Shown piece by piece: positions 33,700 to 44,868 of a DNA stretch of 64,000 bases. This DNA comes from Acheta domesticus (lineage: Eukaryota > Arthropoda > Insecta > Orthoptera > Gryllidae). The DNA lies in assembly GCA_031308135.1 (NCBI GenBank), contig JAHLJT010008756.1:61126817-61190816 (forward strand), read 5' to 3'. Below the pieces are notes generated by a model. That model was not told the DNA's origin, ran no database searches, and worked only from the letters and a program-made list of their open reading frames with translations. The position numbers were made by a program, and so were the translations under genes. Every line of letters starts with the position of its first letter. Within the stretch, counting starts at the first letter, position 1.

Positions 33700-36440
33700 G
33701 TGTCACAAGTGGGTACAGGACAATAAAGAGGTAGTTGGAATAATAAATTTTACTTTATCATCATCAATATTAATGACAGTAAGAGAGATAGGTGAAGCTA
33801 AAGGATTGTGGGAATTATTAAAGAAGAGGAACGAAAGTATCATAATAATTGAAAAAATCATTTAAAAATAGTACTAGTTAAAATTAAAAAGTCACTACAG
33901 AATCTATTGAAGAATATTTTACAAGAATTCACATCTTAGTAAGTGATTTAAAAGAACCCGGAACTATAATAGAAGAGAATAAGATCATCAGATAATAAGT
34001 GGTCTACCCCGAGAATATAGTGAAGTTACCATGGCAATAATGACAAATACCAGTGTCACTCACAAAACTTTACGAGAAGTATTAATTAATTTTGATCATC
34101 GAAGAAATATAGATAGAGAAAATAACCATAATCTTTCTTTCAAAATTAGAGAAGGAAAAATACAAAAGTTTTACAACTGATTTAAACCAGGACATAGGCA
34201 AAAGATTGTTGGTTTTTTAAAAGACAGACAAAATAAATATAATAGTAATAATAATAAATCAGCTTTCAGTTCCAATAAGTATTCAAATAGTTATACTTCT
34301 TAGGGAAATAAATGAAATAAATATTGTTAAGCACATAATAAAGATTGTTGGTGCAATACTTTAGATGCTACACAAACAAATGAATATCTTGAGATAAATA
34401 GCAAACACAAACATATACAAATCATTTCTCATAAAAATGATAAATTGTGTAGAATAGATACTGGACTCAGCATGCTCATCTTGTATGGTCAATGACATTA
34501 ATCTATAGTCACATTTTAAGTCAGAAATAATTGATATATCTACGGCAGAAAAAAATAAAAATATGCAGTCTACTTCAAGGGGAGAAGTTCATATACTCAT
34601 TGATATTCAACATATGAATCATAGTATTACATTTAAAGATACTCTACTAGTTCCACAAGTAACAAATAATATTATTTCTATACCAAGTCTAGTAAAATAC
34701 AGCAAGAAAATAATATTAAGTAAATACGGTGCTAGGGTATATGGTATATGATGCAGAAAGAAATGAGCTCATTATGCAAGGAAAATTCATAAATAATGTT
34801 TATTATTAATTTACAAAAAAAATGTAACTATAATAATTACAATCAAGAAATATGTCAACAAACTAAAGTTGAAAATAAAATATTATGGCACAAAAAATTA
34901 GGAAATATTAATAATAATTATTTATTAAAATTGAAAAATGACAACATAGTTTATGGACCAATTAATATTACAGCAACGAAAATAACATGTGATGCATGCA
35001 TACAAGGTAAATTTACTAGATCACCACATAAGCAAGTCTTTCAAGAAATAACCACAAGAATATTGGAAAGATTACACCTTGAAATTTGTGGTCCAATGAA
35101 ACATCCATCTATCTCTGGACAAAAGTATGTTTTGGTTGCCGCGGACGAATTCAGCCAATGATACTTTAATGAATTTATTAAGGAAAAGGCAGAGGTTCTT
35201 GGAAAATTAAGAGTTGATAGAGAGAAGGGAGAATGAAACCAGAGAAAAAGTTAAAATATTCAAGATCAGATAATGGTACTGAATTTACAAATAGAAGATT
35301 TACAAATTATAGTAAAAATAAAGCTATTAAACAAGAATTTACAACTATTCACTCTCCTCAGAGTAATGGAATTGCAGAACGAGCTAATAGAACTCTAATA
35401 ACCACAGCATGTGTTATTCTTTTAGCTTCCAACCTTCCAATAAAGTTTTGGGCAGAACCTGTATTGACAGCAACATATTTACTTAATTTGTCATACAATA
35501 AAACAAAAAATAAAACCCTGAAGGAAATACAGAGAGGTAAAAAACCTTCTGTAAAACATTAACAAATATTTGGATGTAAAATATTCTTTAGAAATGAAGT
35601 CTTTAAAAAAATAAATTTGATAAAAGAGATAAACAAGGAATTTTTGTTGGTTACTCAAAAACAAAAAAAGCATACAGAATATATGATATTGAAGAAAACA
35701 AGATTATTGAAAGCAGGAATGTAATATTTTTTGAAACAGAAAATTGATGCTATAATGATTTACATGATAAATCTCAAGAAATCAATTCACTACAATACAT
35801 GTATATTCACAATTTATCATTGAGAAATAAAAATAATACATTCACATTTCAGTTTGAAAATAATGATCATCCGACAACTGATTTACTTAATGCAGACACA
35901 AATACTGGAATTTCCAAAGAATTCAACACCAATCATGAAGATAGTTAAACTGTAGGTAATATTTCAATAAATATTATGAGAAAAGCACAAGACATACAGT
36001 TAAATCAACATGAATATAATACTATCAACTTAAGAAGATCGTTGAGGGAAAGAAAACAACCTGAAAGATACCAAGTATGTTCTAAAAATGAAATCATCCC
36101 AAGAAATTTGAAAGAAGTTTATGTGTCTAAAGATAAACAAGAATGGATAGAAGCAATTAACAAAGAACTACAGTCTTTAAAGAATTATAATGTTGTTGTT
36201 ATAGTTTAGTTTTAGTTAATGCCTTATTTTACGTGGCGAGACTCGGGCCATCAGGCCCGCTCTTCCGTCTGACCACGCAAATTTCGCTACGCTCCTTTCA
36301 CCTAGCGGAGAAAGAAGGAATTAATGTATGGGAAATAGATAAGCCAGATGGTGAAGATATTATTAAAGGAAAATGGATATTTAGTTTAAAGGAAATTAAA
36401 GGAAGAAAAAAGTTTAGAGCCAGGCTAGTAGCAGACTGAT
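33700..36440 (+). pseudogene. copia gag, protease and integrase region, broken
   Basis: Stops and frame changes break the frame throughout. Gag-like features lie at about 33715-34140 (a Trp-rich start, GLWELLKKRNES, IEEYFTRIH, GLPREYSEV). A CCHC-like remnant is near 34325-34355. The aspartic protease active-site triad reads DTG near 34460. The integrase zinc-binding (GAG-pre-integrase) region at 34796-35160 has H...H-C..C residues (LWHKKLGNINNN, CDACIQGKFTRSPHK). The integrase core at 35233-35562 has SRSDNGTEFTN, HSPQSNGIAERANRTL and the following glutamate. The sequence is adenine-rich, as copia elements often are. It is inactive. Confidence 0.85.
36194..36327 (+). mobile_element. Short insertion in the copia element with 6 bp duplication
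   Basis: TAATGT occurs at 36188-36193 and again at 36322-36327. The copia reading stops at the first and resumes directly after the second. The inserted ~128 bp (ttattttacgtggcgagact, gggccatcaggcccgctctt) is unlike the adenine-rich host element. The duplication and size suggest a SINE or short LINE fragment. The family is not identified. Confidence 0.7.
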
Positions 36441-37070
36441 TGAAACAGGAAAATGGAAAATTATTATGAAGATTTTTTTAGTTCAATAATGAAACAAGAA
36501 TCATTTAGATTGCTACTGTCAATAGCTATTATTGAAAACCACAGTGTAAAACTTGTGGATGTACTATTTGAATGGAAATTTAGATAGGGAAATTTACATG
36601 AAAGTGCCTGATGGATTCAATATAGAAGATGGGAAAATACTTAAAATATATAAAAGTTTGTACGGTCTACCTGAAGACGGGAAAAAGTTGATACAATCAA
36701 TTTTTAAGTGTATTAAATAAAATAGGTTTGGAGAGAACTAAAATGGAACCTTGTGTATTTAAGGGAAAATATAATAAAAAATTCATAGCTATAGGAGTTT
36801 ATGTTGATGATTGCATCAATATTGGAGAAATCGATGATGAGACAAATAAACTATGAATGCATTGAAAAATTATTTACCCATTAAAAAATAAAGGAAAACA
36901 TAAAATACTTAGGTATTAGAATTTAAAGTGATTTTTATTTATCTCCAGAAGATTTTATTGATGATATTTTGAAAAGATTCAATACATCACAATGTAATCC
37001 AGTAAAAACTGCAGGAATAATTAGCTTACCTCTAGATCAGTATGAAGACTCACAAAGAGTTCATAAGGGA
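36328..37070 (+). pseudogene. copia reverse transcriptase region, broken
   Basis: It begins with WEIDKPDGEDIIKGKWIF, then YEDFFSSIMKQESFRLLLSI, YMKVPDGF and YKSLYGLPEDGKK. The catalytic YVDD box lies at about 36800-36815. The C-terminal part (NIKYLGIRI, DDILKRFNTSQCNPVKT) runs to about 37065. Several frameshifts and stops interrupt it. RNase H is absent because the minisatellite takes over. Confidence 0.85.
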
Positions 37071-40000
37071 GTGCAAACAGTGAAAAGTATCGAATTTGTG
37101 GAGATATAGGGATAGATGGTGTATCCAGAGGGTATGGATATGACTGCTGTAGCAGTAAGTGGAAACATTTATGGCAAGTAGCGAATTTGTGGAAATAGAG
37201 GGATAGAGGGTGTTAACTAAGGAAATGGATACGGCTACTGTAGCTGTAAAAGGAATCAGTGACAAGTATCGTATTCGTGGAGATGGAGGAATAGATGGTG
37301 TTAACAGAGGGAATGGATATGGCTGCTGTAGCTGGGTGTGGAAACAGTGACAAGTATCGTATTTGTGGAGATGGAGGCATAGATGGCGTTAACAGAGGGA
37401 ATGGATATAGCTGCTGTAGCTGGGAGTAGAAACAGTGACAAGTATCGAATTTGCGGAGATAGAGGGTGTTAACTAAGGGAATGGATATGACTGCTGTGGC
37501 AGTGAGCAGAAACAGTAACAAGTATCGAATTTGTGGAGATGGAGGCGTAGTGGGGTTTGCGGAGGGTTTGGGTATGGCTGCTGTCACTGTGTGTGGAAAC
37601 AGCAACAAGTATTGAATTTGTGGAGATGGAGGGATAGAGGGTGGTAACTAAGAGAATGGATATGACTGCTGTGACAGTGAGAGGAAACAGTGACAAGTAT
37701 CGTATTTGTGGAGATGGAGGCATCGATGGTGTTAAAAGAGGGAATGGATATGGCTTCTGTACCTGGGAGTGAAAACAGTGACATGTATCGAAATTGTGGA
37801 GATGAAGGCATATATGGTGTAAAGGAGGGAATGGATATGGCTGCTGTAGCTGGGAGTGGAAACAGTGATGAGTATCACATTTGTGGAAATGGAGGCATAG
37901 ATGGTGTTAACAGAGCTGTACATGTAAGTGAAACGGTAATGGCAAGTAACAAATATTTGGAGACAGAGATATAGATGGTGTTTCCGGAGGGTATGGATAT
38001 GGCTGCTGTAGATGTAAGTGGAAACGGTGACGTCAAGTACCGAATTTGTGGAGATAGAGGGATATATGGTGTTTGTGGAGATGGAGGCAGAGATGGTGTT
38101 AACAGAGGGCATGGATATGGCTGCTGTAGCTGGGTGTGGAAACAGTGACAAGTATCGAATTTACGGATATGGAGGCATAGATGGTTTAAACGGAGGGAAT
38201 GGATATGGCTGCTGTAGCTGGGAGTGGAAACAGTGACAAGTATCGAATTTGTGGAGATGGAGGCATAGATGGTGTAATCGGAGGGAATGGATATAGCTGT
38301 TGTAGCAGGCAGAGGAAACGGTGACAAGTATTATATTTGTGTACATGGAGGCATGGATGGTGTAATCGGAGGGAATCGATATGGCTGCTGTAGCTGGGAG
38401 TAAAGACATTGAAATGTATCGAAATAGTGGAGATGAAGGCATTCATGGTGTTTGCAACGGGTATACATATGGCTGGTGTGGCCGAAGGAAGAAACGGTAA
38501 CAGCGAGTACCGAATTTGTGACGATGATGCAGTGAATCGGTGACTGCAGGTCTCGTATGTATGGTAATGGATGGAAAGAAGGGGTCAGTGGTGGCTATGG
38601 GTATTACCGAGGTCCCTGTATGCAGAAACGGTGACTGAATTTCTTGTATTTCTAGTAAAGGAAGGGTAGAAGAGGTTAGTTGTGGCTAGTGTTATGGCCG
38701 CAGTGGCTGTGTGTGGAATTGGTTAACGCATATTTCGTATTTTTGGTAATTGAAGCGTAGAAGGCGTTGAGGTTTGGTCATGGATATGCTGCGGCGGCTG
38801 TTTGTGGAAATGATGACTGCGTGTCGCGTATTTATGGTAATGGAAGCGTAGAAGGGATTAATGGTGGCTATGGATACGGGCGTGGTGTCTGCCTGTGGAA
38901 ACAGTGACCCCAGGCTTCGTATTTGTGGTAATGGAAGCATACATTGTGGTAGTGGTGCTAATGCATACACCCGCGGTCGCAGTTTTTGAAATGTTGCCGG
39001 CATGCAGCGTATTTGTTGTAATGGAAGCGCAGAAGGCGTTGGTGGTGACTATGGATATGCCGCTTTGGCTGTGTGTGGAAACGGAGACCGCAGGTTTCGT
39101 ATTTGTGGTAATGGATGTATAAAAGGTGTTAGTGGTGATTAGGGATATGCCCGCGATTGCTGATTGTGGATATGGTAATGGCATGTCGCAAATTTTGGTA
39201 ATGGAAGCGTAGAAGGCGTTGGTGGTGGCTATGGATATGGCCGCGGTGTCTCTGTGTGGACTGTGGACACGATTACCGCAGGTTTCGTATTTGTGGTAAT
39301 GGAAGTATAGAGGTTATTAGAGGTGGTTATGGATATGTCAGCGGTCGCTGTTTGTGGAAATAGTAACTGCGTGCCGCGTACTTGTGGTAATGGAAGCGTA
39401 GAAACCGTTGGTGGTTGCTATGGATATGGCCTCGCGCGCTGATTGTGGCAATGGTGATTGCATGTCGCGTATTTGTGGTAATGGAAGCGTAGAAAGCGTT
39501 GGTTATGGGAAAGGATATGGCCGCGATCGCTGCTTGTGGAAACGGTGACTGCTTGTCGCGTATTTGTGGTAATGGAAGCGTAGAAGGCGTTGGTGATGGG
39601 AATGGATATGGCCGCCATCGCTGATTGTGGAAATGGTGATTGCATGTCGCGTAGTTGTGGTAATGGAAGCGAAGAAGGCGTAGGTGATGGGAATGGCTAT
39701 GGTCGCCATCGCTGATTGTGGAAACGGTGACTGCATGTCGCGTATTTGTGGTAATGGAAGCGTAGAAGGCGTTGGTGATGGGAATGGATATGGCCGCCAT
39801 CGCTGATTGTGGAAATGGTGATTGCATGTCGCGTAGTTGTGGTAATGGAAGCGAAGAAGGCGTAGGTGATGGGAATGGCTATGGTCGCCATCGCTGATTG
39901 TGGAAACGGTGACTGCATGTCGCGTATTTGTGGTAATGGAAGCGTAGAAGGCGTTGGTTATGGGAAAGGATATGGCCCTCCATCGCTGATTGTGGAAACG

Positions 40001-40136
40001 GTGACTGCATGTCGCGTATTTGTGGTAATGGAAGCTTAGAAGGCGTTGGTGGTGGCTACGGATATTGCCGCGGTGTCTGTGTGTGGACACGGTGACCGCA
40101 AATTTGGTATTTGTTGTAATGGAAATATAGAGGGTA
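37071..40136. repeat. 88/91 bp minisatellite, main block
   Basis: About 34 tandem units. At 37071-38450 the unit is about 88 bp (gtatcgaatttgtggagatg, gaggcatagatggtgttaac, agggaatggatatggctgct). From about 38500 it becomes a 91 bp form (gtatttgtggtaatggaagc, gtagaaggcgttggtggtgg, ctatggatatggccgcggt). Both share one framework, so they are subfamilies of one array. Neither 88 nor 91 is divisible by three, so long open frames across it are not evidence of a repeat protein. Confidence 0.95.
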
Positions 40137-40455
40137 CTAGCGTACCCGTGCGAGAACTCTCGCATGTTAAATCCCACCCTTTCCCTATTCATTTGTCTAT
40201 CCGTTCCATTAAGGAGAGGAACTACTAATGTACTTACAGAATATCAAACAAAATAACAATGCAATTGATGTTTGAAACAAATTTTCAATTAATGTTTATT
40301 CAACTTTATAGAGAGATGTTCTTGGAACAATTCATTCTTCTTTAAAAACAACATTTGAAGAAATTTTTCAACCTTCCTTGAGAGTTAGCTTTTCGCTTTC
40401 CTTGATAGTCAAATAATAGAAAAGGTTTTTACTCTAGAGAAAGCCAAGTAAAGTA
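40137..40455 (-). repeat. Helitron 3' terminal segment, outer copy
   Basis: Terminal ~310 bp including the hairpin and CTAG end. It is similar along its length to 41191-41585 (shared acccgtgcgagaactctcgc, caatgcaatt, cttggaacaatt, gatagtc). Confidence 0.75.
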
Positions 40456-41127
40456 GTGCGAAAATACCGGATCGGGCAAGAACAGACCTACTCATTGCAA
40501 TATTATTTAACTTTCCTTTATTTTTTACGAAGAACCGAGTGGGTTTTGGAGAGTCAGGGTGCCAGCTTGCTGGGGTGAGAAAATTGAAAAATTATTTGTT
40601 TACTAAAATGTATTGAATTATTTTCTGCGTCCTTACGTACCTCAAGAAAAGCAATTCCAAGCCAAAAAATAATCAAACTAAAGTTTTCACCTTTGAGTAC
40701 TAAATACCATTTGTTAGCATTAGAAACAATTTAGTAGGCATTAGTAAGCCCACTTCGGTACATGGGAATGTTGCTCAAACTATGTTTGCATTTTTAATAT
40801 CTTAACGAACCGACACCTTGAGTTTAATATCAAACGGTGTTTTATTTACAATATGAGTTTACAGTTGGGCGTTACTGTACATACTTCCAGATATCGCCAA
40901 CATTTAAATCGTGCGTTTGGACTGCGATCGTTGGCAGTTGTCGGGTGACTTGCACTATTCTTTCTATAATTTTAAATTTAGTTGTTTTTTTTAAATTAGT
41001 TCACATAGTATTGTAGGCTAGCAAGTTTTGATTTTTGTTTTCCATTTATTTCAAGCTATTTTACTTTAGCTACTTTAAAAAGTTTGTCTTTGTGTTGTGC
41101 CATAGTACAAGTTTTCCCCCACCACCT

Positions 41128-41131
41128 CTGC

Positions 41132-41192
<61 letters not shown>
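41128..41192 (+). repeat. (TA)n microsatellite
   Basis: About 60 bp of pure TA repeats. It lies exactly where the inner Helitron 3' end would otherwise continue to its CTRR terminus. Confidence 0.95.
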
Positions 41193-41195
<3 letters not shown>

Positions 41196-41585
41196 CCGTG
41201 CGAGAACTCTCGCATGTTAGACCCCACACTCATCCCTATCCTTCTATTTTCATTCTAAGACGGAAAGTAGTTATCGAAACGTGTTTATTTGTATCTATAC
41301 TACTTACTACTATCTATACTACTATACTTTTATTTGTATCTATAAAGGTAACTTCCAATGTACTAACACATTTACATATAAAAATAAAAAACAATGCAAT
41401 TAATGTGTAAAAGAAATTTTCAGTAAAAATTTATTCAATATCATGAAGAATTTGCTTGGAACAATTCCCAACACTTACTTAAAGACATTTGAAGTAATTA
41501 TTCAATATTCTTTGTCAATTAGGTTTTGTTTTTTCGTGATAGTCTCAAAAATATTAGCTTTTTACTTTTGAGAAAGCTACGTGTC
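41191..41585 (-). repeat. Helitron 3' terminal segment, inner copy lacking the CTAG end
   Basis: It carries the same hairpin (41199-41214) and following sequence as the outer 3' end. After acccgt on the terminus side, the sequence runs into (TA)n with no CTRR. A terminator damaged in this way is a plausible reason for read-through to the outer end. Confidence 0.7.
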
Positions 41586-42345
41586 TGAACCCGTTGACTT
41601 GAAAATTTCATCGAATGATAACGAAAAAATTGGTACGGGTAAAACACAAACACAGTCTTCACTCTTCACTGAACACCCACATCCTTCCACAATTAAGTAC
41701 ACAGCACTTATAGACCATGAAAAAACGTTAATTGAATAGTTTCTCTACGCGCATAAGAAACAATCTTCATAGGTATAGGTATCAAGCAACTATAATAGTA
41801 CTTCTAATTGTTGCTGGAGAGCAAATCTTGAATTAATGATTATGCAAATAAACCTCGTCAGACTGCACAAACTACGGTGTTAACAGGATGTGTAAATAAA
41901 GATTGTCGAATCTAAGCCTTCTAAGCGTGTCGCCACAAAAATTGCTATCAGCAGGAAGGACTGAAATATTGAGGTGGCCTTGATAGTATTGAAGCGTGGA
42001 ACCGAAAAGTTAATTGAATGGATCAGAGAGTGTCTCATCTTGTAGATTATGTTGTGAAAAACGCTTCTTTGGGGCCTTTGGCCTCAAAATTTTACTTTTT
42101 AAGGCTCTAAAACGCTTCGTTTTTGAGTTATTTGCAGATATAGGTTGACATGTGATGCGTGTTGCATTTTACTTGAATATTTCGATGCGTTTTTTTTTAA
42201 AGAAATCATCCATATTTGTAAAGTCAAAATGGAATTCGTCAAGTCTCCGTGAAATTCTCTTTCTTTGGAGCCCTCATTTATAAAGATTGGTTGCGTGTGA
42301 GAGCCGCAAAGGGGAGGTATACTACTGAAATAATATAGGAGACGA

Positions 42346-43012
42346 TTAGTGGTGGTTATGGATATGTTCCGGCCGTTGTTTGTGGAAATGGTGACTTCGC
42401 GTCTCGTACTTGTGGTAATGGAAGCGTAGAAACCGTTGGTGGTTGCTATGGATAAGGCCGCGGTAGCTGATTGTGGCAATGGTGACTGCATGTCTCGTAT
42501 TTCTGGTAATGGAAGCGTTGAAGTCGTTGGTGGTGGCTATGGATATGGCTGCGGTCGCTAATTGTGGAAATGATGACTATGTCGCGTATTTGTGGTAATG
42601 GAAGCTTAGAAGGCGTTGGTGGTAGGAATGGATATGGCCGCCGTCGCTGATTGTGGAAACGGTGACTGCATGTCGCGTATTTGTGGTAATGGAAGCGTAG
42701 AAGACGGTGGTGGTATGATTATGGTTGCGGTCGCAGATTATGGAAATGGTGACTGCATGTCGCGTATTTGTGGTAATGAAGGCGTAGAAGGCGTTGGTGG
42801 TGGCTATGGATATGGCCGCGGTGTCTGTGTGTGGAAACGGTGACCGCAGGTTTCGTATTTGTGGTAATGGAAGTATAAGGGGTATTAGTGGTGGGTATGG
42901 ATATGTTCGCGGTTCCTTTTTGTGGAAATGGTGACTGCGTGTCGCGTTTTTGTGGTAATAGAGGTGTAGAAGGCGTTGGTGGTGGCTATGGATATGGCCG
43001 CGGTGTCTGTGT
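42346..43012. repeat. 91 bp minisatellite, second block
   Basis: About seven 91 bp units continue the array exactly from the point interrupted by the Helitron-like element (ttagtggtggttatggat). They are broken again near 43012 after ggtgtctgtgtg. Confidence 0.95.
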
Positions 43013-43551
43013 GTGATGATAAGTCAATCAGTTGATGTAATCCTAACCGTTTAATATCATTTTTTTCTTCACATCTGAGTGAAGAAAACGGAAAACAGTG
43101 TAATGAATCTACTGAGTTCATCTTACAGCGCGCAGAACTTCACGTGCACTTTGAAAACGACGCGCTCAGACTGCCGTTTCCCTGCGAAGGGCCCGCTGGT
43201 GCGGGCCCCTAGGACAGCTAAAATTAGCAAGCAGTGGTCGCGCCCAGTACGAAAGGGCGCTGACCTTGGAAACAGAGTGGGGTTACCGTTCCGGGGCCCA
43301 AGCAAGGCGGGCCCCTTGAGCACTACTAACGCTATCTTTGAGTGCGGCAAGGAACTATGACCCTCAATTCTTGGTTATTGGGACTTGGAATGAGTTCTAG
43401 GGACGAATTGTCGATCTTCACGAATAAGAATTCCAATGAAGAACTACAATTATGACAAAGATATTACTGTAAAGATATATGAACAGTTTTGTGCTTTATT
43501 AAATATTGGTGGGGCCCGGCCCCTGTGGCCCCTTAGAACGAGCCGCCCCTG
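43013..43551 (+). mobile_element. hAT-type element, one terminus only
   Basis: The right end, read on the minus strand, is CAGGGGCGGCTCGTTCTAAG followed by gggccacaggggccgggccc, a hAT-like terminus beginning CAGGGGCGGCTC. The left terminus is missing. About 45 bp of the expected minisatellite unit is also missing at the junction, so the left boundary is a deletion and not a clean insertion. No transposase domain was recognised in the 93-residue plus-strand or 75-residue minus-strand frames. Confidence 0.6.
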
Positions 43552-43735
43552 ATAGAGGGTATTAGTGGTTGTTATGGATATGCCCGCGGTCGCTGTTTGA
43601 GGAAATGATGACTGCATTTCGCGTATTTGTGGTAATGGATGCGTAGAAGGCGTTGATGGTGGCTATGGATGTGCTGCGGTGTCTGTGTGGAAGCGGTGAC
43701 TGCTATTCTGGGATTTGTGGTAATGAGCGCTGAGG
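43552..43735. repeat. 91 bp minisatellite, third block
   Basis: Two further units (atagagggtattagtggttg, gtgcgtagaaggcgttgatg-like) resume after the hAT end. The array then ends. Confidence 0.9.
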
Positions 43736-43764
43736 AGGGTATTCAGTTTGTAGGGTGTTGAATT

Positions 43765-44868
43765 TGAATGAATGAATGTAAATTTTATTGGCTTTAAACA
43801 TTTAGTTTACATTGCCATGTAATACACATATAACATATACATTACTATTATTATTAAATTTCACGGTTTATACTTAAAATAAAATTAACAACACTTTGAA
43901 ATGTACGTATATTATTTTTATCCTTAAAAGACAATAGAGGTACAATGGAATGAGGACCATAGCCAACTATTTTATTAATTTTACCTAACAGAAACTTTCT
44001 TTCAGAATCATGCAATTTGCAGTTCCAAAATATGTGTTCGATTGTATCTTTACCTTCGCCACAAACACAGTTTTTATCATTTATAATACTTTTTCTTGAT
44101 AAACTACAATTTAGTGATGTATGATTACTTCTAATTCTGTTGGTGGTTACAATGGCCTTCCTAGGTAATTTAAAATTAAAAAACCAAGGTTTACTACAAA
44201 AATTGTCAAAATAATTTTGAAAATAAAAACACCCCTTATTTTTTCCCCTCTTCAATGAGTAATTCTTCAGTTTTCTTCCGAATTTTAAGTTTAAATTTCA
44301 TGAAGAAATCCGAGAACGGAATAGGGTCATCGGAGAAACAAAAATTTTTCCCAGCCAAGTCCATCCATTTCATTGCCCATAATCCCTTTATGGGCAGGAA
44401 TCCATATTAATTGTACTTTAATTCTTTTCTGGTAAGCATATGCCAACTTGTGTCTTATTAAATTGATTATATAAGACAAATCATCGCTGTAAACATTTTT
44501 TAGAGCAATAAGTGCACTCTCTGAATCTGTAAACACATCAAAGTTTCCAGAACCATGACTAATAATTTTTTTCAATCACCCTAAGTAAAGCTGTACATTC
44601 TGCCGTAAATATAGATCCAGTATTCGACAGGAAAACTGAAAATCTTTGTCTTCACTCCAAGCAGCAAACCCCACCTCATTCTTACCATTTTCAGTAAACA
44701 ATTTAGAACCATCTGTAAAAATTTGTATTACTTGATCAGTTTTGGGAAATTTTTTCTCAAATTCTTTTCCCGGCGGTGTTGAATTTGTGTTGGCAGTAGT
44801 TGTGCCAGCCATCTATGGGTGGTTTGTGGAGTCCTTTTTCGTTTGTATTTGTTAATAGGTGTCGTGGT
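43765..44868 (-). mobile_element. LINE 3' portion with RNase H, (ATTC)n tail
   Basis: Minus-strand non-LTR element. The 3' end reads ccaataaaatttacattcat followed by attcattcaa, that is an AATAAA signal and a short ATTC-type tail. The upstream part codes for RNase H and a Cys/His motif. The left part of the ORF is lost beyond about 44816. The hAT element at 44869 may sit within the original LINE, since the flanking DNA at 46017 onwards could be its continuation, but I could not recognise LINE coding there. Confidence 0.75.
43854..44812 (-). pseudogene. LINE ORF2 C-terminus: RNase H and zinc-finger-like region, broken
   Basis: Three pieces read in order on the minus strand. At 44812-44576, IQIFTDGSKLF carries the first RNase H aspartate and GFAAWS. 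At 44575-44327, FDVFTDSESALIALKNV gives the second DS motif and VQLIWIPAHKGIMGNEMDG gives the His-Gly motif. At 44255-43854, LPRKAIVTTNRIRSNHTSLN and NCVCGEGKDTIEHIFWNC form the CxC...H...C motif typical of Jockey/I/R1-group LINEs. Frame changes near 44575 and 44327-44255 show it is dead. The reverse transcriptase is absent. Confidence 0.8.

Larger units (their letters stand above)
33653..37070 (+). mobile_element. Degenerate Ty1/copia retrotransposon, truncated at both ends
   Basis: Plus-strand gag-pol relic in the copia order: gag, protease, integrase, reverse transcriptase. Its left end abuts the TA-flanked element at 33650. Its right end stops at the start of the minisatellite at 37071, before RNase H. 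No long terminal repeats were found, so neither the primer site nor the age can be read. A ~130 bp insertion lies in the pol region at 36194-36327. Confidence 0.85.
40137..42345 (-). mobile_element. Helitron-like non-autonomous element
   Basis: Read on the minus strand it begins TC (TCGTCTCC, from 42345) and ends in CTAG (40140-40137). A perfect hairpin TGCGAGAGTTCTCGCA (40164-40149) lies about 12 nt before that end. It is inserted between A (40136) and T (42346) with no target duplication: the minisatellite word gagggtattagtgg is split into gagggta and ttagtggtgg. These are the hallmarks of Helitrons. No Rep/helicase coding sequence was seen. A second, diverged copy of its own 3' end lies inside at 41191-41585. 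Confidence 0.8.

Noticed and set aside
39503..40192. 229-residue minus-strand frame made of ~30-residue repeats (similar frames across 37050-40190 and 42099-43121)
   Set aside because: The repeat unit is 88 or 91 bp, not divisible by three, so successive units use different frames. Openness comes from the unit lacking stops, not from protein selection.
43123..43350. 75-residue minus-strand frame and 93-residue plus-strand frame
   Set aside because: They lie inside a truncated hAT element. Both strands are open over the same GC-rich stretch and neither shows a transposase motif.
37071..43735. Possible CRISPR-like array
   Set aside because: There are no short conserved repeats separated by unique spacers. 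It is a diverged tandem minisatellite in a eukaryotic genome.
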